Shown: in pieces, positions 43,402 through 50,828 of the stretch
How the letters are laid out: each line of letters opens with the position of its first letter
How positions within the stretch are numbered: position 1 is the first letter of the stretch
Assembly (NCBI GenBank): GCA_965116325.1
Contig: OZ220675.1
Span: 124,001 to 188,000, forward strand
Source of the DNA: JAGWBF01 sp965116325
Lineage (GTDB): Bacteria; Chloroflexota; Dehalococcoidia; Lucifugimonadales; JAGWBF01
Length of the DNA: 64,000 bases
Direction: 5' to 3'
Program-made: the position numbers and the translations under genes
The notes under the pieces: model-generated
Told to the model about the DNA's origin: nothing
Seen by the model: the letters and a program-made list of their open reading frames with translations, nothing else
Database searches by the model: none

Positions 43402-44799
43402 CTACGCGACCGCCTGCATTTCTTGGGACTTCTCCAGCACCTCGTCGATGGTGCCCGACATGTAGAAGGCCTGCTCGGGCACGCCGTCATGCTTGCCGTC
43501 CAGAATCTCTGAGAAGCCCCGGACGGTCTCCCGCACCGGCACGTATTTGCCTCCCATGCCTGTGAAGGTCTCCGCCACGAAGAAGGGCTGGGTAAGGAAC
43601 CGCTGTATCCTGCGGGCGCGACCGACGGTGAGCTTGTCCTCCTCGGAGAGTTCTTCGATTCCCAGGATGGCGATGATGTCCTGGAGGTCCCGGTACCTCT
43701 GGAGCACCTGCTGCACCCCGCGGGCCACGTTGTAGTGCTCGTCGCCCACCACCCGGGGCTCCAGCAGCCTGGAGAAGGAGGCCAAGGGATCGACGGCAGG
43801 GTACAAGGCCTGGGCCGCGAGTGCCCGCTCCAGGGAAACTACGGCGTCCAGATGTCCGAAGGTTGTGACGATGCCAGGGTCAGTGTAGTCGTCGGCTGGG
43901 ACGTATATGGCCTGGAAGGAGGTGATGGAGCCGGTCTTGGTGGAGGTGATCCTCTCTTCCAGGGCTCCCATTTCTGTGGACAGGGTTGGCTGGTATCCCA
44001 CCGCTGAGGGCATCCTTCCCAGCAGGGCCGACACTTCCATACCGGCCAGGATGTACCTGTAGATGTTGTCGATGAACAGGAGCACATCCTGGTTCTGCTC
44101 TTCCCTGAAGTACTCCGCCATGGTCAGTCCCGTCAGGCCTACCCGCGCTCGGACCCCGGGGGGCTCGTTCATCTGGCCGAACACCAGCACGGTGTTCGCC
44201 ATAACGCCGGAATCCCGCATCTCATGCCACAGGTCGTTGCCTTCCCTGGACCTTTCACCGACGCCGGCGAACACCGACACACCCTTGTGAACCTGGGCGA
44301 TGTTGCGGATAAGCTCCTGAATGATGACCGTCTTTCCCACGCCCGCTCCGCCATAGGCGCCGATCTTTCCGCCCTTCATAAAGGGGGTTATCAGGTCGAA
44401 CACCTTGATTCCCGTTTCCAGGATCTCGATGTCCGTTGCCTGCTCTTCGAAGGTGGGAGGGGGCCTGTGAATAGGCCAGTGCTGGGGAGGCTCCACGGGA
44501 CCCAGGTTGTCCAGAGGCTCGCCGGTAACATCGAACAACCGGCCCAGCGTCTCCTGGCCCACGGGCACTGACACCGGGGCGCCGGTGTCGGTCACGTCGG
44601 TGCCGCGGGCCAAGCCCTCGGTAGGTCCCAGCGCCAGGCACCTGACCCAGTTGTTTCCCACGTGCTGCTCCACCTCGAGCAATAGCCTCTCGCCCTGGTT
44701 GTTCAGCTCCAGGGCATTGAACAAGGTGGGTAGCTCATCGGGTGGAAACTGTACATCCACCACCGTTCCGATTACCTGGACGATCTTGCCGGTGCCCAT
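43402..44799 (-). CDS. atpD: ATP synthase beta subunit
   Basis: Beta is the catalytic F1 subunit, 465 aa. The P-loop GGAGVGKTVIIQELI and the signature PAVDPLASFSRLL-type segment PAVDPLASFS are intact, as are GERSREGNDLWHEM and the DELSEED-like region reading ELSEED (in EELSEEDKL). The length fits the bacterial F-type. CCGGAGGTTAGG lies just before the ATG. It lies eight bases from atpC. Confidence 0.98.
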   Translation of the reverse strand: MGTGKIVQVIGTVVDVQFPPDELPTLFNALELNNQGERLLLEVEQHVGNNWVRCLALGPTEGLARGTDVTDTGAPVSVPVGQETLGRLFDVTGEPLDNLGPVEPPQHWPIHRPPPTFEEQATDIEILETGIKVFDLITPFMKGGKIGAYGGAGVGKTVIIQELIRNIAQVHKGVSVFAGVGERSREGNDLWHEMRDSGVMANTVLVFGQMNEPPGVRARVGLTGLTMAEYFREEQNQDVLLFIDNIYRYILAGMEVSALLGRMPSAVGYQPTLSTEMGALEERITSTKTGSITSFQAIYVPADDYTDPGIVTTFGHLDAVVSLERALAAQALYPAVDPLASFSRLLEPRVVGDEHYNVARGVQQVLQRYRDLQDIIAILGIEELSEEDKLTVGRARRIQRFLTQPFFVAETFTGMGGKYVPVRETVRGFSEILDGKHDGVPEQAFYMSGTIDEVLEKSQEMQAVA

Positions 44800-44844
44800 C
44801 CTAACCTCCGGTGTGCATTGCAGAATTCATGGTTGAGAACGTGG

Positions 44845-45702
44845 TTATCCTACGGCCGCGGCGCCCGAAATCAGGTCGAGCAGCTCGCTTGTAATAGTCT
44901 CCTGCCGGACCTTGTTAGCCAGCAACGTGAGGTCGCCGGCCATCTCCTTTGCGCTTTCGGTGGCGTTGCGCATGGCAACCATGCGGGCCGACTGTTCGCT
45001 GGCGATCAGCTCCAGCACCGCGTGATATATCTCCATCTCGACGAAGCGGGGCAGCAGCGATTCCAGCACCGTGGATGCATCCGGCTCGTAGATGTACCCG
45101 ACGCGCTGGGTCGCCTGCAGCTCGGCGGGAACGATGGGGAGGAGCTGGCGCACGACGGGCTGCTGGACCGTCGTTGAAACGAACTCCATGTAAGAGATGA
45201 ACACCTGGTCGAAGGTGCCCTCAGAGTAGTCATCCACCACCATGCGGGAGATGACGGAGGTGTCGGCGACCACCGGGCGGTCCCCCAGACCAATGAACGC
45301 AGCCTTCACATCTTGGCCGTACCGGATCATGAAGTCCCTGCCCTTGCGCCCCACCGAGATGATGCTCACGGGGACGCTCTGCTGGGCGATGAACTGGGCG
45401 ACCCGCCGGTTCAGGTTGGAATGCAGGCCTCCGCACAAGCCCCGGTCCGGGGTGATCTGAACCACCAGGATGCGCCTCACCTCCCGCTGCTCCAGAAGGG
45501 GCTGCACCACATCCTGCTCGACGGGTTGGGCCGCCAGGTGGGCGATCACTTCCTGGATCTTCTCAGAGTAGGGACGTCCGGATAGCACCGATGCTTGGGC
45601 GCGGCGCATCTTGGAGGCGGCGATCATCTCCATCGCCTTGGTCACCTTGCCGGTGTTCTCGATGCTCCGGATCCGGCGCCTTATTTGTCGTAAGCTCGGC
45701 AT
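44845..45702 (-). CDS. atpG: ATP synthase gamma subunit
   Basis: Gamma is the rotating central shaft of F1, 285 aa. The N-terminal coiled-coil PSLRQIRRRIRSIENTGKVT and AMEMIAASKMRRAQ, the ITPDRGLCGGLHSN strand, and the C-terminal ATESAKEMAGDLTLLANKVRQ coil are all present. It sits between atpA and atpD in standard order. The ribosome site is weak, and the start is fixed by the conserved MPSLRQI opening. Confidence 0.96.
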   Translation of the reverse strand: MPSLRQIRRRIRSIENTGKVTKAMEMIAASKMRRAQASVLSGRPYSEKIQEVIAHLAAQPVEQDVVQPLLEQREVRRILVVQITPDRGLCGGLHSNLNRRVAQFIAQQSVPVSIISVGRKGRDFMIRYGQDVKAAFIGLGDRPVVADTSVISRMVVDDYSEGTFDQVFISYMEFVSTTVQQPVVRQLLPIVPAELQATQRVGYIYEPDASTVLESLLPRFVEMEIYHAVLELIASEQSARMVAMRNATESAKEMAGDLTLLANKVRQETITSELLDLISGAAAVG

Positions 45703-45731
45703 TCTACTACGCGTTCATTCCTTTGCCGGCG

Positions 45732-47255
45732 CTAGGCGGCTTGAGCGGCCATGAAGGTGCTCTTGAACTCCTCGATGTTCTTTTTCAGGGCTTCCTCGTT
45801 CTCTGCGGTGAGGTCCTTGTTGTCCACGATGCTCTGCCCGATTTCAGGGTGGGCGGTCTCCATGTACCGTAGGAAGCCGCTCTCGAACTCGGCGCACTTC
45901 TCCAAGGGAACATCATCCAGGTCGCCGTTGTTGACGGCGTAGAGGATCAACACTTCCTTTTCCAGGGGTACGGGATTGTACTGCACCTGCTTCAGTATCT
46001 CCGTGCTCCTCTGTCCCCGCTCCAGCTGGGCCCGGGTGGCCCTGTCCAGGTCGGCGGTGCCGAACTGGGCGAAGGTCGCCAGTTCCCGGTACTGGGCCAG
46101 GTCCAGCCTGAGCCTTCCCGCCACCTTACGGATGGCGCGGGTCTGGGCTGCGCCTCCAACCCTGGACACAGATAGTCCCACATTGACGGCAGGGCGAATG
46201 CCTGCATTGAACAGCTCGGGCTCCAGGTACAGCTGCCCGTCGGTGATCGAGATTACGTTGGTGGGAATGTAGGCTGACACATCGCCCGCCTGGGTCTCGA
46301 TGATGGGCAAAGCGGTGATGGAACCTCCACCATGCTCCGGGGCCATCTTGGCGGCTCGCTCCAGCAGCCGGCTGTGAAGGTAGAAGATGTCCCCGGGATA
46401 AGCTTCCCGGCCTGCCGGTCTGCGCAGGAGCAGGGAGACCTGGCGATAGGCCCAAGCGTGCTTGGTAAGGTCGTCGTACACGATCAGGGCATCCTTGCCC
46501 TGGGCCATGAACCCCTCGGCGATGGCGCAGCCGGCGTAGGGCGCGAGGTACTGCATGGGCGCGGGGTCCGAGGCGTTGGCGGCGACCACAATGGTGTGGT
46601 CCATGGCGCCGAACTCCTCCAGGGTGGACAGCACCTGTGCGACCTTGCCCTGCTTTTGCCCGATGGCAACGTAGATGCAGGTCAGGTCCAGGCCCTTTTG
46701 GTTGATGATGGTGTCCAGGGCGATCACGGTCTTGCCGGTGGAGCGGTCGCCGATAATCAGCTCCCGCTGGCCCCGCCCGATGGGAATCATGGCGTCCACA
46801 GCCTTGATACCTGTCTGCACAGGTGTATCTACCGATTGTCTAGTGACCACGTTGGGAGCGATCTGCTCGACTGGTCTTGAGCCCGAGGTGCTCACGGGGC
46901 CTTTGCCATCAAGAGGCCTGCCCAGGGGGTCCACTACTCGACCGATAAGCTCGTTCCCCACTGGCACCTCGATGATGCGCCCCGTGGACCTGACGGTGTC
47001 CCCTTCCTTAACTACGTTGGAGTCGCCCATGATGGCGGCGCCGACCGAGTCTTCTTCCAGGTTCAAGGCCAGCCCCATCACGCTATTGGGGAACTCGAGA
47101 ATCTCGTTGTACAGGGCTCCCTGTAGTCCCTGGATGCGGGCTATCCCGTCGCCCACCTCAACAACCGTTCCGACATCGACTAGCGTGAGCTCCGTTCCGA
47201 ACTCTTCGATCTGACGTCTGATAACGGAAACGATATCCTGGCCTCTAGTTGTCAT
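45732..47255 (-). CDS. atpA: ATP synthase alpha subunit
   Basis: Alpha forms the non-catalytic nucleotide sites of F1, 507 aa. The P-loop GDRSTGKTVIALDTIINQKG, DDLTKHAWAYRQVSLLLRRP and the signature SVSRVGGAAQTRAIRKVAG are intact. CGGAGGTATGTTCC precedes the ATG. It follows atpH by 51 bases in the usual order. No unusual insertion is seen. Confidence 0.98.
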   Translation of the reverse strand: MTTRGQDIVSVIRRQIEEFGTELTLVDVGTVVEVGDGIARIQGLQGALYNEILEFPNSVMGLALNLEEDSVGAAIMGDSNVVKEGDTVRSTGRIIEVPVGNELIGRVVDPLGRPLDGKGPVSTSGSRPVEQIAPNVVTRQSVDTPVQTGIKAVDAMIPIGRGQRELIIGDRSTGKTVIALDTIINQKGLDLTCIYVAIGQKQGKVAQVLSTLEEFGAMDHTIVVAANASDPAPMQYLAPYAGCAIAEGFMAQGKDALIVYDDLTKHAWAYRQVSLLLRRPAGREAYPGDIFYLHSRLLERAAKMAPEHGGGSITALPIIETQAGDVSAYIPTNVISITDGQLYLEPELFNAGIRPAVNVGLSVSRVGGAAQTRAIRKVAGRLRLDLAQYRELATFAQFGTADLDRATRAQLERGQRSTEILKQVQYNPVPLEKEVLILYAVNNGDLDDVPLEKCAEFESGFLRYMETAHPEIGQSIVDNKDLTAENEEALKKNIEEFKSTFMAAQAA

Positions 47256-47306
47256 GGAACATACCTCCGAATTCCTGCCCTGTCCCGGATGCCGCGCTAC
47301 GGCTAC

Positions 47307-47852
47307 CTACGTGGGCGAGACATCCCTCCTGAGATTCTGGCTCATCGTGTGAAGCTTGCTGCGCGTGCTGCCGTCGATGAGCTTGTTGCCTATTCTGATG
47401 ACCAAGCCCCCCAGAATGGAGGGATCGACTCTGCTTTCGAGGACCACGTCGGCATGGGCCAGCTCTTCCAGGAAGCCGGTGACCTGCTGCTTTTCTTCCT
47501 CTTCTAGGGGAATGGCTGAAACCACCTCGGCCTGTTCCCGTCCGCGGTACTGGTCCAATAGCTGGCGGTAGGCCCGAAGCACCTCCGGCATCCGGGCTGC
47601 TATCCCTTTGGCAACCATCAGGTTGAGCAGGTTCAGCAGCAAGGGTTCAGCTTCCGGGAAGGATGCCTGGATGGCTTGGGTCTTCTTATCCAGGGGTACC
47701 TTGGCGTTCTCCAGGAATGCCCCAAACTCTTCCGAGTCGAAGGCTTGGCTGATGTCGGCCAAGCTCCCCTCCCAGCCCTCGGGATTGCCCTGGTCCACAG
47801 CGATGTCAAATGCTGCCTGGGCGTACCGTTTTGCTAGGACGTTGCCGGCCAT
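47307..47852 (-). CDS. atpH: ATP synthase delta subunit
   Basis: Delta links the F1 head to the peripheral stalk, 181 aa. The N-terminal helical bundle begins AKRYAQAAFDIAVDQG, and the C-terminal domain ends with VDPSILGGLVIRIGNKLIDGS, both family signatures. It starts three bases after atpF, with AGGTAGCTC before the ATG, so b and delta, which bind each other, are made together. No insertions or lost residues are seen. Confidence 0.95.
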   Translation of the reverse strand: MAGNVLAKRYAQAAFDIAVDQGNPEGWEGSLADISQAFDSEEFGAFLENAKVPLDKKTQAIQASFPEAEPLLLNLLNLMVAKGIAARMPEVLRAYRQLLDQYRGREQAEVVSAIPLEEEEKQQVTGFLEELAHADVVLESRVDPSILGGLVIRIGNKLIDGSTRSKLHTMSQNLRRDVSPT

Positions 47853-47855
47853 GAG

Positions 47856-48359
47856 CTACCTGTCGCCTCGTAAGCTTTCCCCGCTGTCCAGCACCCCGGC
47901 AATCAGCTGGCTGTGGGCATCCCGGTCCAGGGAGCGCTCGATGATGCGCTCTGCGGCCGAGATGGCCAGGTCCGCGAAGTGGGCGCGCACCTCCTGGATG
48001 GCCGCATCCCGCTCCCTGGCTATGTCCTCCCGTGCCCGGGCGATTATGGCCTCGGCCTCTCGCTGGGCCCGGTCCCGCTCTTCGTCACGATAACGCTCAG
48101 CCACTTCCCGGGCCTGCTCTATCAGCTTCTGTCCTTCCAGACGGGCCTCATTGAGCGCCCGCTGGGTGTCGGCCTGGGACCGGGCCATCTCTTCCCGGGC
48201 CGTTTCAGCAGCTTCCAGGCCTTCCCGGATCTTGTCGGACCTTTGGTCCATAGTCCGCAAGATGGGCTTGTACGCGAAGACGTACAAGATCACCAGGAGG
48301 ATGACGAAGTTCACCAGGAAAGCTATTAAGCTTGGGAGATTCAGTCCTAGATCACCCAT
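47856..48359 (-). CDS. atpF: ATP synthase subunit b
   Basis: Subunit b forms the peripheral stator stalk, 167 aa. A single N-terminal membrane helix (LIAFLVNFVILLVILYVFAYKPIL) is followed by a long charged coiled coil rich in Arg, Glu and Ala (REEMARSQADTQRALNEARL). Only one b-type gene is present in the operon, so a homodimer is expected. GGAGCTAAGGT leads to the ATG. Confidence 0.95.
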   Translation of the reverse strand: MGDLGLNLPSLIAFLVNFVILLVILYVFAYKPILRTMDQRSDKIREGLEAAETAREEMARSQADTQRALNEARLEGQKLIEQAREVAERYRDEERDRAQREAEAIIARAREDIARERDAAIQEVRAHFADLAISAAERIIERSLDRDAHSQLIAGVLDSGESLRGDR

Positions 48360-48407
48360 ACCTTAGCTCCAGTCCGGGATTTGTCGGATTCCAAAGGGAC
48401 AAGGCCC

Positions 48408-48695
48408 CTAGAATACGAACAGAAGAATAGCCGCGACAACCAGCGCATAGATGCCCAGCGCTTCCGCAAAGGCGATGGCCAGGATCATGTTGGTGAGGAT
48501 CGGGCCTCGCGCCTCCGGGTTGCGTCCAATGGCGTTCATCGCCGCGCTGCCAAGGATGCCGATACCGATGCCTGGTCCCAAGACACCCAGGCCTATGGCC
48601 AGGCCGGCGGCCAGTGCCTTGACCGAGGTATCGCTGAGTATCTCTTCCTGGGCAGCTATAGCAGAAGCTAACGACATTAGGATTTCCACAGGCAT
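48408..48695 (-). CDS. atpE: ATP synthase subunit c
   Basis: Subunit c forms the ion-driven rotor ring. The 95-aa protein has a first helix with GLGVLGPGIGIGILG, the cytoplasmic loop NAIGRNPEA, and a second helix with the ion-binding Glu in AFAEALGIYALVVA. The EAL-x-IY pattern resembles proton-using c subunits and lacks the Gln/Glu-Ser set of sodium types, so proton coupling is inferred. It has about 20 extra N-terminal residues before the first helix. AAGGAGGAAAC precedes the ATG. Confidence 0.96.
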   Translation of the reverse strand: MPVEILMSLASAIAAQEEILSDTSVKALAAGLAIGLGVLGPGIGIGILGSAAMNAIGRNPEARGPILTNMILAIAFAEALGIYALVVAAILLFVF

Positions 48696-48725
48696 GTTTC
48701 CTCCTTAAACTGAGTCCTTTAACCT

Positions 48726-49760
48726 CTAGTGCTCTTCCTGGTGGGATGCGATTGCTATCGTTGCAAATACCAGGGTCAGCCCGGCAAATATGAGAGCCTG
48801 CACCAGACCCACCAGCAGCTCGAGTCCATAAACGGCAACCGTCGCCACAAAGGGGACCAGGAAAGTTGCCATCAGCACCAGCACCTCTCCGGCGGTCATG
48901 TTGCCGAAGAGCCTGAAGGTGAAGCTTACGATCCTCACCATCTCGCTGATCATCTCCAGGAATCCGACGAACAGTGCAACGAAGGCCCCGAAGATGTCCT
49001 TTCGACGAAGGCTACGGAAGAACGTACCTACGGGAATGAACTTCCCTATGTAGGCCAGCCCGAGATGGCGCAGCCCCAGGAACTCCACGAACACGAAGGA
49101 CACCAGGGCTAAGGCCAGGGGCATGTTCAGATCCGTGCCCGCCGAGCGCAGGAGATGGACGACCTGGTCGCCATAGGAGTCTTCAAATCCCAGCACGGGA
49201 TATATGGGGATAAGAGCGATCCAGGCGTTCAGGAGCACGAACAGGAATATGGTGGCTATCAGGGGGAATACCTTGCGGGCCATGTCCCGACCGATGACTC
49301 CCTCGACGAAATTCAGCAAGGTCTCGATGATTATTTCTACAAGGTTCTGGAAGCGTCCGGGCACCAGCTTGGCGCGCTTGGCTGCAAAGACAAATATGCC
49401 GATTAGCAGGAGGGAAGTTATCCAGGCCGACAGCATGGTGTTCGTGACCACCCAGCTGCCTCCGCCGAAGGGACCACCCTCCACCAGCTCTTCTTCATGG
49501 TGAGAGAGGGCGCCGTGTCCTTCTTTCTTCTCCTTCTTCTCAGCTTCCAGGAAATCGATGTAGTGCTCCCGGGCGTCATTGGGGAAGATCGTTTGCGGGG
49601 GAAGGTGCACTTTGGGCTGGGATACAAAGAGGGGCTCTTCGTCTTCGCCCTGGAGAATGGCTGTCCCGATGCCCCCTGTGATCAGTCCTGCCAGGAAAAG
49701 GGCAGCTAGTACAAGCAGGCCCAATACCAGGACTTTCTTCGCGCCCTTACCTGAAGGCAC
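48726..49760 (-). CDS. atpB: ATP synthase subunit a
   Basis: Subunit a provides the ion half-channels, 344 aa, longer than the usual 240-280. The extra length is an N-terminal region after the first helix containing a charged run (EAEKKEKKEGHGALSHHEEEL), followed by the conserved core. The essential Arg lies in FTFRLFGNMTAGEVLV, and ELLVGLVQALIFAGLT carries the conserved Gln. The start is GTG, overlapping the atpZ stop by one base, with GGAGGCAAGG before it. Confidence 0.95.
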   Translation of the reverse strand: MPSGKGAKKVLVLGLLVLAALFLAGLITGGIGTAILQGEDEEPLFVSQPKVHLPPQTIFPNDAREHYIDFLEAEKKEKKEGHGALSHHEEELVEGGPFGGGSWVVTNTMLSAWITSLLLIGIFVFAAKRAKLVPGRFQNLVEIIIETLLNFVEGVIGRDMARKVFPLIATIFLFVLLNAWIALIPIYPVLGFEDSYGDQVVHLLRSAGTDLNMPLALALVSFVFVEFLGLRHLGLAYIGKFIPVGTFFRSLRRKDIFGAFVALFVGFLEMISEMVRIVSFTFRLFGNMTAGEVLVLMATFLVPFVATVAVYGLELLVGLVQALIFAGLTLVFATIAIASHQEEH

Positions 49761-49996
49761 TACCCTTGCCTCCCACGGTCCGGTGGCACGGAGCTGTCAT
49801 TGAAGAGCGGAGTCACCATTTTGTAGGTCCCATAGAAGGCTGATATCAGTCCCAGCGCCAGCCCTGCCAGAAGAAAGATGATGCCGGTCTCGAAGGTCCT
49901 ATCCATCCACACACCCAGGAGAATTCCACCCACTATGCAGGCCGAAATGTAAAACCCCAGCCCCGAGAGTCGGAGGGCCAGTATCCACCATACCAT
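49760..49996 (-). CDS. atpZ: AtpZ/AtpI-family membrane protein
   Basis: This is a 78-aa two-helix membrane protein of the AtpZ/AtpI group, thought to aid c-ring assembly or divalent cation transport. ALRLSGLGFYISACIVGGILLGVWMD and the second helix (IIFLLAGLALGLISAFYGTY) are typical. I start at ATG 49996 because GGAGG is six bases upstream; the TTG at 50002 directly abuts it. It is the first gene of the atp operon and overlaps atpB by one base. Confidence 0.85.
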   Translation of the reverse strand: MVWWILALRLSGLGFYISACIVGGILLGVWMDRTFETGIIFLLAGLALGLISAFYGTYKMVTPLFNDSSVPPDRGRQG

Positions 49997-50011
49997 CTCC
50001 AACCTCCGGCA

Positions 50012-50046
50012 TTGTGAACTTTATCACTAGTGGATCTTAAAGTCAA
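50012..50046 (-). promoter_or_regulatory. atp operon promoter with a Rex-operator-like site over the -10 box
   Basis: On the minus strand TTGACT (50046-50041) and TAAAGT (50023-50018) are 17 apart. On the plus strand the 18-mer TTGTGAA-CTTT-ATCACTA (50012-50029) matches the Rex consensus at 12 of 14 half-site positions and covers the -10 box, so bound Rex would block the operon. The rex promoter site shares its CACTA end. Confidence 0.7.
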
Positions 50047-50083
50047 ACCTTGGCACTGAGCTTGGAGGGAGGGTGCAGGAATG

Positions 50084-50115
50084 AAAAAGCCCAGAGACGC
50101 ATATCTGCTCTGGGC
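50084..50115 (-). terminator. Rho-independent terminator after the DUF151 gene
   Basis: GCCCAGAG (50089-50096) pairs with CTCTGGGC (50108-50115) around an 11-base loop. On the minus strand it is followed at once by TTTTT (50088-50084), 27 bases past the DUF151 stop and before the atp promoter. Confidence 0.85.
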
Positions 50116-50141
50116 CGTTTAAAGGGGGCGTCCCATGGTCC

Positions 50142-50705
50142 TTAGCCCCCCTGCCGGGTCTTGCCGAAGTCCTCCAGGTCAAGGCTGTTGATGAAATCAG
50201 TGAAGGCGGACATCCGGCGAATCTCCTCTTCCTTCAGCTCGGGGGATATCTCCTCACCGTCGGGCCCGGTGGTATCTTCGGGGAGGATGGGCTTGCCCGT
50301 TTCCTTGTCGAGGAGCACTCCGGCCTTATCCATAACGTGCTCTTCGGCGAAGATGGGCGTCTTTGCCCGCACCGCCAGGGCAATAGCATCGCTGGGGCGG
50401 GAATCGATGTCCAAGTGCTGGCCGTTTAAGCTGATGGATATCTTGGCGTAGAAGGTGTCGCTTTCCAGGTCGCTGACCAGGATGTGGTTGATGGATGCGC
50501 CGAGGTTGTCGATCACCGACCTGAGCAGGTCATGGGTGAGAGGCCGAGGCACCGATATCTCCTGGAGCTGTACGGCGATGGCGTCGGCTTCGGCGGGACC
50601 TATCCAGATGGGGAGATAGCGATCGGAATCCTTCTCCTTCAGAATTACCACGCGCTGGTAATTCATGAGGCTCACCCGAATGCTGTCTATGACCATCTCT
50701 AACAT
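50142..50705 (-). CDS. DUF151 / bifunctional nuclease-family protein
   Basis: This protein is 187 aa from the ATG at 50705; an open frame upstream lacks a better start. It belongs to the DUF151/BFN family, some of which show nuclease activity. Signature segments are VVILKEKDSDRYLPIWIGPAEADAIA, RPLTHDLL and SRPSDAIALAVRAKTPIF. The C-terminus adds an acidic tail with a UVR-like EEEIRRMSAFTDFI helix, typical of actinobacterial and Chloroflexota members. It is the last gene before the atp promoter, separated by its own terminator. Confidence 0.9.
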   Translation of the reverse strand: MLEMVIDSIRVSLMNYQRVVILKEKDSDRYLPIWIGPAEADAIAVQLQEISVPRPLTHDLLRSVIDNLGASINHILVSDLESDTFYAKISISLNGQHLDIDSRPSDAIALAVRAKTPIFAEEHVMDKAGVLLDKETGKPILPEDTTGPDGEEISPELKEEEIRRMSAFTDFINSLDLEDFGKTRQGG

Positions 50706-50828
50706 CTGGCGGTCTTTCCCCCTTCCAACCGAATTGTATTGTATTCCCGCCTTCAAAATGGTGTCAATGCCGATTGCCCTTCGCCAGATAGGCGGCCTCC
50801 CTTGCCAAGCCAGGGCCCTGGGTAGGCC

